From positions 372,001 through 436,000 of the forward strand of contig NZ_JOJL01000004.1 in assembly GCF_000721705.1 (NCBI RefSeq): a stretch of 64,000 bases of DNA, read 5' to 3'. The notes below the pieces were generated by a model. It had not been told where the DNA came from. It ran no database searches and saw only the letters and a list, made by a program, of their open reading frames with translations. This document shows, in pieces, positions 51,626 to 60,476 of the stretch (positions are counted from its first letter, which is position 1; every line of letters starts with the position of its first letter). A program made the translations under genes and the position numbers. Origin of the DNA: Actinoplanes subtropicus (lineage in GTDB: Bacteria; Actinomycetota; Actinomycetes; Mycobacteriales; Micromonosporaceae).

Positions 51626-51953
51626 AGTGTCTCCGTAAGTATGGAATTTTTGGACCCCCTCGCCGCGTAGGCACGCCAGAGAGGAGGCCGCCCCCCGGGC
51701 GGCCCTAAGCGTTAGCATAGCGGCAGCTCCGGCAACGTCACCCTCAACTTGGCCGTTCAGCGCGTCGCTTCGCCCCAGGTGGGGGCGGTCGGTCGATACC
51801 CTCACCACCCGCGCTGGCTCTCCACCAGCGCAAACGGGTGCGCGTGCCGCCGGCCGCGTGGCGGCGCCTGGGCGCCGTTCCTCAGCTGGTCGCCGGCCCG
51901 CGGCCAGCACGAGGAGTCGGCGGACGCTCCGCTCGGCGCCGCGCCCGACTGAA
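51626..51953. other. No gene recognised upstream of DUF397
   Basis: 328 bp between the DUF397 start and the small broken ORF. Open frames exist on both strands but none has a recognisable product. The DUF397 promoter must lie here. Confidence 0.4.
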
Positions 51954-52129
51954 TCAGGGTGGCTTCGGCCCAAGATACCTGCGCGGCGCGATTCCCACGA
52001 GCTCGTATCGCGGGTCCTCGGCAAGCATGGCCAGCAAGGAACGACCGGCCTGCCGAGTCGGAACGCTTCGTCCTCACCCCATTCGTCCACCTCGCCGTTC
52101 CTGTTCAATTTCCACTTGGCCCGAGTCAT
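51954..52129 (-). pseudogene. Small broken ORF upstream of DUF397
   Basis: ATG 52129 gives TRAKWKLNRNGEVDEWGEDE, a credible N-terminus. Shifting one frame near 52060 continues LLAMLAEDPRYELVGIAPRR then YLGPKPP and a TGA at 51954-51956. The second part looks coding and ends cleanly, so the two may be one gene of about 57 aa with a one-base indel. Family not recognised. Weak evidence. Confidence 0.35.
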
Positions 52130-52286
52130 GTGTCATGCCCTAAATGCCATTCTGTGGCCTTCCTTACGTGCCCATCATCAGGGTGCATAGTCGGTACCCG
52201 GAACCTCAGATTGCCAGGAGAGTTGGCCGGAAAGGCGGCGAGAATCCCCGGATGCGGGACTTGAGGGAAGGCCAATTCCACGCGAT

Positions 52287-52600
52287 CCTTCCAGCCGGCG
52301 GCCGTCGTCCGCGACACGGACCAAGAGCTCGAAGCCCTCGGCTACAGCTCGCTGTGGATCGGTGAGAACGTGGGGCGGGAACCGATCGGCCGGAGTGCCA
52401 TTCTGCTCGCCGCCACCCGGCGCATCACCGTCGCGCCCGCTGTCGCGAACCTCTGGGCACGGGATGCGCTGTCCATGACGGCCGCGCAGCAGACCCTCGC
52501 CGACGCGTACGCACTCCGTTTGTTCTCGGTTTGGGTTCGGCGTCCTCGCCGACTGATCGACGCTCTGGTGGTTGGGGTAAGAGACAGCTGTCGCGAGACG
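52287..52600 (+). pseudogene. Relic of an F420-dependent luciferase-like monooxygenase
   Basis: Reads DQELEALGYSSLWIGENVGR, then ATRRITVAPAVANLWARDAL and MTAAQQTLADAY, the opening third of an LLM-class oxidoreductase; there is no start, and the preceding about 20 residues are missing. Near 52520 the frame shifts (RFVLGLGSA appears in another frame) and homology ends soon after. So it is a fragment lacking both ends. It fills part of the gap before glgC. Confidence 0.75.
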
Positions 52601-52759
52601 CGTCGAGGAACACCGGCGGGCTGGTGCGGATCACGTTAGCTTTCAGGTGCTCGACGCCGACTTCCGGGGTTGCCGCTGCCCCAATGGCGTCGCCTGGCCG
52701 CCGTCATCCCGGCCGGATGCCGGCCCTGAAGAAGCCGGCATCCGACCATCCCGTGCCCG

Positions 52760-53992
52760 TCAGAGCTCGACCCGCTGGCCCTTCCCGATGACCACGATGC
52801 CGTTGTCGGAGACCGTGTAGAGCTTGCGGTCGCGGTCGAGGTCGACGCCGATCTGGGCGCCCTCCGGGATCGCCACGTTCTTGTCGATGATGGCGTTGCG
52901 GACGATCGCGCGCCGCCCCACCGACACGCCCTCCATCAGGACCGAGCCCTCCACGTGCGACCAGGAGTTCACCCGGACGTTCGGGGAGATCACCGACCGT
53001 TCGACGAGGGCGCCGGAGACCACCACGCCGGGCGAGATCATCGACTCGATGGCGCGGCCCTGGCGGTCGTCGTAGCCGTGCACGAACTTGGCCGGTGGCC
53101 AGGAGCCGTAGTTCGTGAAGATCGGCCAGTCGTGGTTGTAGAGGTTGAAGATGGGCAGCGTGGCGATCAGGTCCATGTGGGCCTCGTAGAACGAGTCCAG
53201 AGTCCCCACGTCGCGCCAGTAGCCGCGGTCGCGGTCGGTGGAGCCGGGCACGTCGTTGTCGCGGAAGTCGTAGACGTTCGCCTCGCCCCGCTCGACCAGC
53301 ATCGGGATGATGTTGCCGCCCATGTCGTGCTTGCTGTCCGGGTCCTGGGCGTCCCTGGTGACCGCCTCGCACAGCGCGCGGGTGGTGAAGACGTAGTTGC
53401 CCATCGAGGCGTACACCTCGTCGGGGGAGTCGGGCAGGCCGACCGCGTCGCGCGGCTTCTCCCGGAAGGCCCGGATGCGCCGGCCGTCCTCGCCGACGTC
53501 GATCACGCCGAACTGGTCGGCCAGGGACCGCGGCTGGCGGATGCCGGCCACCGTCACCGCGGCGCCCGAGGCGATGTGTTCGTCGACCATCTGCTTCGGG
53601 TCCATGCGGTAGATGTGGTCGGCGCCGAACACGATGACGTAGTCGGGGGACTCGTCGTTGATCAGGTTCAGGCTCTGGTAGATGGCGTCCGCCGAGCCGG
53701 CGAACCAGCGGGGGCCGAGCCGCTGCTGCGCGGGTACGGGGGTCACGTAGTTGCCCAGCAGCGTCGACATCCGCCAGGTCTTGGTGATGTGCCGGTCCAG
53801 CGAGTGGGACTTGTACTGGGTCAGCACGACGATCTTGAGGAAGCCGCCGTTCGCCAGGTTGGAGAGCACGAAGTCGATCATGCGGTAGATGCCGCCGAAC
53901 GGCACACCGGGTTTCGCCCGGTCGGCCGTCAGGGGCATCAGGCGCTTACCTTCACCACCGGCCAGAACGATCGCAAGCACCTTGACAGCCAT
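52760..53992 (-). CDS. glgC: Glucose-1-phosphate adenylyltransferase
   Basis: 410-aa ADP-glucose pyrophosphorylase, first committed step of glycogen synthesis. [20 protein letters not shown] is the nucleotidyl-transfer loop, [19 protein letters not shown] the effector/catalytic segment and [17 protein letters not shown] a sugar-binding region, followed by the left-handed beta-helix repeats at the C-terminus ([20 protein letters not shown]). It is divergent from glgA (132 bp), a common actinobacterial arrangement allowing joint control. Confidence 0.97.
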   Translation of the reverse strand: MAVKVLAIVLAGGEGKRLMPLTADRAKPGVPFGGIYRMIDFVLSNLANGGFLKIVVLTQYKSHSLDRHITKTWRMSTLLGNYVTPVPAQQRLGPRWFAGSADAIYQSLNLINDESPDYVIVFGADHIYRMDPKQMVDEHIASGAAVTVAGIRQPRSLADQFGVIDVGEDGRRIRAFREKPRDAVGLPDSPDEVYASMGNYVFTTRALCEAVTRDAQDPDSKHDMGGNIIPMLVERGEANVYDFRDNDVPGSTDRDRGYWRDVGTLDSFYEAHMDLIATLPIFNLYNHDWPIFTNYGSWPPAKFVHGYDDRQGRAIESMISPGVVVSGALVERSVISPNVRVNSWSHVEGSVLMEGVSVGRRAIVRNAIIDKNVAIPEGAQIGVDLDRDRKLYTVSDNGIVVIGKGQRVEL

Positions 53993-54124
53993 GGGAGGAC
54001 GCTAACTTTCCGCCGACGCGAACGCCAGCCGAAGAATGATGCCGGCCAAGAGAAAGCGAGCACAGGTTACCCGATCTTGCCCGGCCTCGCGCCCGGATCA
54101 CCCGACTGCACTAGGCTGCCAGGC

Positions 54125-55312
54125 GTGCGTGTCGACTTGATTTCGCGGGAGTATCCGCCGGAGGTGTACGGCGGGGCCGGCGTCCACCTCGAGTACCTGT
54201 CCCGCGATCTGCGCCGCCTCGCGGACGTACGGGTGCATTGCTTCGGGCAACCGCGCAGCGAGCCCGGCGTGACCGCCTACCCGGAGCCCGCGGAGCTGAA
54301 GGACGCGAACGCGGCGCTGCGCACGATGGGCGTCGACCTGGAGATCGCCAACGGCTGCGCCGGCACCGACATCGTGCACAGCCACACCTGGTACGCGAAC
54401 TTCGCCGGGCACACCGCGAAACTGCTGCACGGCGTCCCGCACGTGGTCACCACGCACAGTCTCGAGCCGCTGCGCCCGTGGAAGGCCGAGCAGCTGGGCG
54501 GTGGTTACGCGCTGTCCAGCTTCTGCGAGCGGGTCGCGATCGAGAGTGCGGACGCGATCATCGCGGTCTCCGGCGGGATGAAGCGGGACGTGCTCACCGC
54601 GTACCCCTCGGTCGATCCGGACCGGATCCGGGTGGTCTACAACGGCATCGACACCGAGCAGTACCAGCCCGACCACGGCACCGGCGTGATCGACCGGCTC
54701 GGCATCGACCTGAGCCGTCCGAGCGTGGTCTTCGTCGGCCGGATCACCCGGCAGAAGGGCCTGCCGTACCTGATGCGGGCCTGCCGCGAGCTGCCGCCGC
54801 AGACGCAGATCGTGCTGCTGGCCGGCGCGCCCGACACCAAGGAGATCGGGGCCGAGGTCGAGGCCCTCGCCGTCGAGCTGCGCGAGGCGCGGGACGAGCG
54901 CGGCGTGATCTGGGTGCAGGAGATGCTGCCCAAGACCGAGGTCATCCAGGTGCTCACGCACGCCACGGTGTTCGTCTGCCCGTCGATCTACGAGCCGATG
55001 GGCATCGTCAACCTGGAGGCGATGGCCTGCGAGACCGCGGTGGTGGCGACCGCGACCGGCGGCATCCCCGAGGTGGTGGCGGACGGCGAGACCGGCGTGC
55101 TGGTGCCGATCGAGCAGCTCGCCGACGGGACCGGCACGCCGGTGCACCCGGAGCGGTTCGTGGCCGACCTGGCCGCCGCGATGACCGAGCTGATCGAGGA
55201 CCCGCAGCGGGCCGAGCGGATGGGCAAGGCGGGCCGGCGCCGCGCGGTCGAGAAGTTCAGCTGGTCGCGCATAGCCGAGGACACGATGGCGGTCTATCAG
55301 TCGGTGCTCTGA
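54125..55312 (+). CDS. glgA: Glycogen synthase / alpha-maltose-1-phosphate synthase-type glycosyltransferase
   Basis: 395-aa GT-B glycosyltransferase with a GTG start at 54125. ISREYPPEVYGGAGVHLEYL, the VFVGRITRQKGL donor-domain start, and CPSIYEPMGIVNLEAMACET with the catalytic Glu are as in actinobacterial GlgA. In mycobacteria the orthologous group (GlgM) makes maltose-1-phosphate from ADP-glucose and glucose-1-phosphate rather than extending glycogen directly, so either activity is possible. Paired divergently with glgC. The last 16 bp overlap the convergent flavoprotein gene. Confidence 0.95.
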   Translation: MRVDLISREYPPEVYGGAGVHLEYLSRDLRRLADVRVHCFGQPRSEPGVTAYPEPAELKDANAALRTMGVDLEIANGCAGTDIVHSHTWYANFAGHTAKLLHGVPHVVTTHSLEPLRPWKAEQLGGGYALSSFCERVAIESADAIIAVSGGMKRDVLTAYPSVDPDRIRVVYNGIDTEQYQPDHGTGVIDRLGIDLSRPSVVFVGRITRQKGLPYLMRACRELPPQTQIVLLAGAPDTKEIGAEVEALAVELREARDERGVIWVQEMLPKTEVIQVLTHATVFVCPSIYEPMGIVNLEAMACETAVVATATGGIPEVVADGETGVLVPIEQLADGTGTPVHPERFVADLAAAMTELIEDPQRAERMGKAGRRRAVEKFSWSRIAEDTMAVYQSVL

Positions 55313-56154
55313 AGTATGGCTCGGGCGGCGGCGCGCCCGCTCAGCCAGGCGGTCTGCACCCGCGGCCGGCCGAAGGCGTCGCCGCACAGGTAGACGTGGC
55401 CCTCCCGGGCGTACAGTCCGTGACCGGGTTTCGGCGACGCGTACGGCCAGTGACGGGTCTCCACCGACACCGGGTCACCGAGGCCGAGCAGTTCGCCGAC
55501 CGCCTTGGCCATCTGGACGCCCGGGTCGACCGAGGCTGCCATCGCCGCCGTGGAGTGCGCCACCAGCACCGGCGCCCGGTCCCCACGCCTTTCCCCGTCG
55601 TCGCAGACCGTCGACAGCACGGGGTGGTCATTCACGAAAATCCCGGAAAAATCATTCCAAGACCGATTTGCGTACGTGAGAATCGCCGTCACCGCCGGAG
55701 ACCAGGACTGTGCCCGGGCGGCTCCCAGGTCGGCGATGGCCAGCGCCTGCGGCCCCGGCATGGCCAGCACCACGGCATCCGCCCGCGGCAACGACGTGAC
55801 CGGAACCCCGAGCGTCACGTCCAGCTCGCGGGCCAGGTCCTCGGCCAGGCTCCGCAGCCCGTCCGGCGCCGCCCAGCGCGTCGTCGCCGCCCCCACCTGC
55901 CCGCGCAGCGTGTCGGTCCACGGCCGGGCCAGCCCGTCGATCCGCCAGGTCTGCAGCCGCCCCTGGAACGCCGGATCGTCCGCCGTCAGATAGGCGGCCC
56001 CGGTGTCCACCCAGCGCCCGCCCAGCCGCTCGCTGGCCAGCCGGCCGCCCACCTGCGGATCCCGCTCCAGGACCCGGGCCGGAACCCCGGCATCCACCAG
56101 CTCCCGGGCGCACGCCAGCCCGGCGATCCCGGCTCCCACGACGACGACGGCCAT
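55297..56154 (-). CDS. FAD-dependent amine oxidase / renalase-like protein
   Basis: 285-aa flavoprotein. VVVGAGIAGLACARELVDAG is the FAD-binding GxGxxG motif with the LERDPQVGGRLAS second part, and GHVYLCGDAFGRPRVQTAWL the C-terminal FAD segment ending in SGRAAARAIL. Length is short for amine oxidases and close to renalase-like NAD(P)H-binding proteins. Substrate unknown. Starts ATG 56154, 56 bp from the divergent GHL10 gene. Confidence 0.9.
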   Translation of the reverse strand: MAVVVVGAGIAGLACARELVDAGVPARVLERDPQVGGRLASERLGGRWVDTGAAYLTADDPAFQGRLQTWRIDGLARPWTDTLRGQVGAATTRWAAPDGLRSLAEDLARELDVTLGVPVTSLPRADAVVLAMPGPQALAIADLGAARAQSWSPAVTAILTYANRSWNDFSGIFVNDHPVLSTVCDDGERRGDRAPVLVAHSTAAMAASVDPGVQMAKAVGELLGLGDPVSVETRHWPYASPKPGHGLYAREGHVYLCGDAFGRPRVQTAWLSGRAAARAILQSTD

Positions 56155-56210
56155 GTCGGAAAACTCTACGGCCGCCGATCCCGTCCGGCCGGCAAGGCAC
56201 ACTGGAGGGC

Positions 56211-57839
56211 ATGCTCCGCCGCCGTCCGCCCCTGCGGCTCGTCCTTCCGCTCGCGTCCTTGCTGTTCGCGCTGGCCGTCCTCGGCCTGGGCCTGCTGCGT
56301 GCCGCCGTGTACCACCCGCCCGCCGTCGCCGGCGACGAGTCGGCGGTTCCGCTGGCCACGCCGGACGGACCGGCCGGCCGGTGCGGGGGAGTGCCGGTGG
56401 CCGCGACCCGGCAGCTGCGCGGGATGTGGCTGACGACGGTGCTGAACATCGACTTCCCGAGCCGCCCGGGGCTGCCCGAGGCGCAGGTCAAGGCCGAGTA
56501 CGAGAAGTGGCTCGACCTCGCCGTGGCCCAGCACCACAACGCGATCTTCGTGCACGTGCGGCCGAGCGGCGACGCGTTCTGGCCGTCGGCCTACGCGCCC
56601 TGGTCCGAGTGGCTGACCGGCAAACGGGACGGCCGGTCGCCCGGGTGGGACCCGATGGCCTTCATGGTGAGCGAGGCGCACGCCCGTGACCTGGAATTTC
56701 ACGCCTGGTTCAACCCGTACCGGGGAAGTCAGCCGGCCCCCGACGGACCCGGCGCCGATTTCACCAAGCTCGCGCCGAACCATCCACTGCTCGCCCACCG
56801 GGACTGGGCGATCGCCTATCCCACCGGCAAGACCGCCCGGCTCTACTTCGATCCGGGCAATCCGGACGCGCGCAAATTCGTCGAGGACTCGATGCTGGAG
56901 GCCGTCCAGAAGTACGACATCGACGGCGTCCACTTCGACGACTTCTTCTACCCGTATCCGCAGAACGGCCAGGACTTCCCCGACGACGCCAGCTACGCCA
57001 GGTACGGGCACGGCGAGGCCCGCGCGCAGTGGCGGCGGGACAACGTGGACACCCTGGTCCGCGAGATGGACCAGCGGATCAAGCAGCTCAAGCCGTGGGT
57101 GAAGTTCGGGATCAGCCCGTTCGGCATCTGGCGCAACAAGGCGACCGACCCGGCGGGCTCCGACTCGCGCGGGCTCGAGGCGTACGACGACATCTACGCC
57201 GACACCCGCAAGTGGGTGCAGCAGGGCTGGCTCGACTACATCGTGCCGCAGCTGTACTGGAACATCGGCTTCGCCAAGGCCGACTACGCCAAGGTGCTGC
57301 CGTGGTGGGTGTCGCTGGTGCAGGGCACGAACGTGCAGCTGTACATCGGCCAGGCCGACTACCGGGTCGGCGAGAAGGGCGCGTGGAGCGAACCGGCCGA
57401 GATCGACCGGCACCTGACCATGGACCAGAAGTACGGCGTGCAGGGCGAGGTCCACTTCAGCGCCGCCTCCGTCCGCGCCGATCGGCTCGGCTCGGTCACG
57501 CTGTACGACAAGGACCACTACGCGGCCCCCGCCCTGGTGCCGGTGATGAAGCAGCTGCCGGCGAACCCGCCCGGCGCCCCCACGCTGACCCGCGCGCGGG
57601 CGGCCGGGGCGTCGCGGCAATTCGACTTCACCCCGGGCCCCGGGGCGCGACCGGTGAGCTGGGCGCTCTACCGGGTGGCCGGCACCACCGCGAAACTGGT
57701 GGCGACCGGCCGCGCGGGCTCGCAGGTTGCCGACCCGACCCCGCCGACCGGCACGGCTGCCGTCTACTGCCTCGGCGGCCTTGACCGTTCCGGCAACCAG
57801 GGCCCGCTCGGCCCGCCGCTCACCGCCGACGCGTCCTGA
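56211..57839 (+). CDS. Membrane-anchored GHL10-type glycoside hydrolase-like protein
   Basis: 542-aa protein. N-terminal hydrophobic segment (residues about 10-32) acts as a signal anchor. The domain (TRQLRGMWLTTVLNIDFPSR, AIFVHVRPSGDAFWPS, LEFHAWFNPYRGS, DGVHFDDFFYPYP, YIVPQLYWNIGF) is the GHL10 (DUF187) TIM barrel; Asp-Asp in HFDDFF would be catalytic. A C-terminal fibronectin-like domain ends the protein. Members act on peptidoglycan or other glycans; exact substrate unknown. 184 bp before the polysaccharide deacetylase, so the two may cooperate in wall remodelling. Confidence 0.92.
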   Translation: MLRRRPPLRLVLPLASLLFALAVLGLGLLRAAVYHPPAVAGDESAVPLATPDGPAGRCGGVPVAATRQLRGMWLTTVLNIDFPSRPGLPEAQVKAEYEKWLDLAVAQHHNAIFVHVRPSGDAFWPSAYAPWSEWLTGKRDGRSPGWDPMAFMVSEAHARDLEFHAWFNPYRGSQPAPDGPGADFTKLAPNHPLLAHRDWAIAYPTGKTARLYFDPGNPDARKFVEDSMLEAVQKYDIDGVHFDDFFYPYPQNGQDFPDDASYARYGHGEARAQWRRDNVDTLVREMDQRIKQLKPWVKFGISPFGIWRNKATDPAGSDSRGLEAYDDIYADTRKWVQQGWLDYIVPQLYWNIGFAKADYAKVLPWWVSLVQGTNVQLYIGQADYRVGEKGAWSEPAEIDRHLTMDQKYGVQGEVHFSAASVRADRLGSVTLYDKDHYAAPALVPVMKQLPANPPGAPTLTRARAAGASRQFDFTPGPGARPVSWALYRVAGTTAKLVATGRAGSQVADPTPPTGTAAVYCLGGLDRSGNQGPLGPPLTADAS

Positions 57840-58023
57840 CCTTGCCACCCTCTTCCCGGCGACCACCGGACCAGCGTGCGGGGAGAGTCCTCGATCGACG
57901 ACGAGATGTCGGCGCCCGCTCTGGCTCCTCGGCGGCTTCGGCCTCGGGCCGCCGCGATCGGCCGGGACCCGAGCGGCAGCCGAGCCGCTGGCATACCCAT
58001 CCATTGTGGAATATCGTGCCCGG

Positions 58024-58770
58024 ATGGGCACCGGGATGGTCGTCGCGCTGACCGGGGCGGGGGCGGTGGTTCTGCTGGCCGGGGCGGTCCGGGGCTTCCG
58101 GGCGGTCGTCAAGAGCCGCCGCCGGCACCTGTTCGGGCGACCCGTGCACCGGGTCCCCACCGACCGCCGGGTGGTCGCCCTCACCTTGGACGACGGGCCG
58201 TACCCGGAGCACTGCCAGGAGATCCTCGATATCCTGCGCAGTCGCCGAGTGCCGGCGACGTTCTTTCTGGTCGGCCGGGACGCGGCGGCGCATCCCGAGC
58301 TGACCGCCGCGATTCGGGCGGCCGGTCACGAGCTGGCCAACCACAGCTGGTCGCACCGCCGGATGCTGTTCATGCGGGGGGCGACGATCGCCGGTGAGAT
58401 CCAGCGGACCGACGACGTTCTGGCCCGGGCCGGTCAGCCGGGTCCGCCGCTGTTCCGTCCGCCGAACTGCGCGAAGCTGTTCGGCCTGCCCTACCACCTG
58501 CACCGGGCCGGGCGCCCGATGATCACGTGGGACGTGGAGCCGGAGACCGAGCCCGGGCCGACCGGCGACGCCGAGGTCATCGTCGAGCGGGCGCTGTCCT
58601 CCGCCCGTCCAGGATCTATCCTCCTGTTGCACCCGATGGACCAGGTCAACACCGCCACCCGGGCCGCCCTGCCCGGCATCGTCGACGGCCTCCTGGCCCG
58701 GGGGTTCACCCTGGTCACCGTCTCCGAGTTGCTCCGCGAGCGGGTTCAGGCACCCTCCGGCCGGGCGTAG
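58024..58770 (+). CDS. Polysaccharide deacetylase (NodB-like), membrane anchored
   Basis: 248-aa CE4-type deacetylase. N-terminal helix (about 5-22) anchors it. LTLDDGPYPEHC holds the catalytic base and metal Asp pair, NHSWSHRRM the two metal His, LFRPPNCAKLFGLPY motif 3, and ILLLHPMD motif 5 with the general acid His. Such enzymes remove N-acetyl groups from peptidoglycan or chitin-like polymers. ATG 58024 is the domain-consistent start. Its last 25 bp overlap the convergent ABC exporter gene. Confidence 0.9.
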   Translation: MGTGMVVALTGAGAVVLLAGAVRGFRAVVKSRRRHLFGRPVHRVPTDRRVVALTLDDGPYPEHCQEILDILRSRRVPATFFLVGRDAAAHPELTAAIRAAGHELANHSWSHRRMLFMRGATIAGEIQRTDDVLARAGQPGPPLFRPPNCAKLFGLPYHLHRAGRPMITWDVEPETEPGPTGDAEVIVERALSSARPGSILLLHPMDQVNTATRAALPGIVDGLLARGFTLVTVSELLRERVQAPSGRA

Positions 58771-60476
58771 GAGGCCCAGAGCGACCGCATCTCATCGCTG
58801 TCGGCGAGAAGATCCGCCAGGGTCCCCGAGCCGATCATGCCGCCCCGGCCGAGCAGCACCACCTGGTCGGCCGACTCCAGCAACCGGCGGCGGTGCGAGA
58901 CGGCCACCACGGTGACACCGTCGCGGCGCAACTCGTCGAACAGCTCCCGTTCGGTCGGCCCGTCGAGCGCGCTGGACGCATCGTCCAGGAAGACCACGTC
59001 GGGCCGGCGCACCAGGGCCCGGGCGATCGCGACCCGCTGCAGTTGACCACCGGAGAGCCGCAGGCCGCGCGGCCCGACCGCGGTGGCGGTGCCCTCGGGC
59101 ATCGCGGCGAGATCGATCTCCAGACGGGCCAGTCGCAGCGCACGGTCCAGATCCGACTCGGTGACCGCCGCGCCGAGCGTGACGTTCTCCCGCAGCGTGC
59201 CGGTGAACAGCCGGGGGACCTGCGGCACGTAGGCGCATCGGGGCGGCGCGAGGTCGGCCGGCCGCACCACGGTGCCGTTCCAGCGGATCTCACCGGTGAC
59301 CGGGCCGGTCAACCCGAGGATCGCTCGCAGCAGCGTGCTTTTGCCGGTGCCGAACCGGCCGGTCACGACGACCAGCGCGCCCGCCGTCACGGTCAGGCAG
59401 ACCCCTTCCGCTCCCGGGCGGTGGACCAGCGAGCTCACGGTGAGCTCGCGCAGCGGCTCCAGCGTCGCCGGGTCGGCGCCGGGCGCGGGCGGCGGGTCGG
59501 TGTCGTCCATCCGCACGCGCCGGCCGACCGGGCCGTCCGGGAGGTCGTGGCGCGTCCGGTCGAGCGAGATGCCGAGCCGCTGCAGCCGGACGACCAGTAC
59601 GCCCAGGGACGCCAGCGCCTCGGTGAGCATCTGCAGGTAGTAACCGAAGAGCGCGATGTCGCCGACGGTCAGACTGCCGTCGCCGAGGCCACGGGCAGCG
59701 GCCAGCAGAACCAGTCCGGTGCCCAGCGGCGCGACGTTCGCGACGGCGTTCTGCTGAAGCGCGGCGTACGTCTCCTCGGCCACCGCCGCCCGGTAGCGTT
59801 CCTGGCCGAGCCGGTGCAGGTGTTCGCCGATGTGACTCTCGGCGTGGGCCGCCTGGATCACCGGAACACCGGCGATCGCGTCACGGAAACCCGCGCGCAC
59901 GCGGGCGGTGGCCGCCACGCTCGCCGCCCGGTACCGCCGGTATCGGCCGTGCATCGCCCGGATCGTCGCCGACAGCACGAGAAGGAGCCCGAACACCGCC
60001 GAGGCCAGAGCCGCGTCGACACTCATCAGGATGGCGACGGCCGCCACCGCGAAGATCCAACGCGCCAGGTTGGCCGGCGACCACGCCGCGAACGTGCTGA
60101 TCTCCTCGACGTCGTTGCCCATGATGGTGAGCACCCCTGGATCACCGGTCCGGTCGGCCGGCGCGCGGAGCCGGGCGGTCAGTAACTGGTCGCGGAGCAG
60201 CGCCTTGGTGCGGAAGACGATGCTCGGCTCGAGCCGGGAGATGACCGACGTGAACTGCAGGGTCTGCCGGGCCGCCTCGACCCCGCCGATCGCGGCGATC
60301 AGGCTCCAGGGGCCGAGGCCGGCGGCCCGGCCGCCGGAGATCGCGTCGAAGAGCCGCTGCAGCAGCAGCCCGACCGCGAGGGTGCCCACGCGCAGCAGCG
60401 TCCAGGCGCCGACCAGCACCAGGTAGTCGCGCCGCTGCCCGCGCAGCACCGAGGCGAAACGCCGCACGGTCGTCAC
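58746..60476 (-). CDS. ABC exporter half-transporter with degenerate Walker B
   Basis: 576-aa TMD-NBD protein. Six helices, then the NBD with Walker A GRFGTGKST, signature LSGGQ and Walker B VVFLDDASSALD. The catalytic Glu after Walker B is Asp (LDD), so its ATP site is probably weak, as in one half of heterodimeric exporters. GTG 60476 overlaps the stop of the partner gene (GTGA). The H-loop His is present (VVAVSHRRRL). Substrate could be a peptide, lipid or metabolite from the adjacent cluster. Confidence 0.92.
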   Translation of the reverse strand: MTTVRRFASVLRGQRRDYLVLVGAWTLLRVGTLAVGLLLQRLFDAISGGRAAGLGPWSLIAAIGGVEAARQTLQFTSVISRLEPSIVFRTKALLRDQLLTARLRAPADRTGDPGVLTIMGNDVEEISTFAAWSPANLARWIFAVAAVAILMSVDAALASAVFGLLLVLSATIRAMHGRYRRYRAASVAATARVRAGFRDAIAGVPVIQAAHAESHIGEHLHRLGQERYRAAVAEETYAALQQNAVANVAPLGTGLVLLAAARGLGDGSLTVGDIALFGYYLQMLTEALASLGVLVVRLQRLGISLDRTRHDLPDGPVGRRVRMDDTDPPPAPGADPATLEPLRELTVSSLVHRPGAEGVCLTVTAGALVVVTGRFGTGKSTLLRAILGLTGPVTGEIRWNGTVVRPADLAPPRCAYVPQVPRLFTGTLRENVTLGAAVTESDLDRALRLARLEIDLAAMPEGTATAVGPRGLRLSGGQLQRVAIARALVRRPDVVFLDDASSALDGPTERELFDELRRDGVTVVAVSHRRRLLESADQVVLLGRGGMIGSGTLADLLADSDEMRSLWASYARPEGA

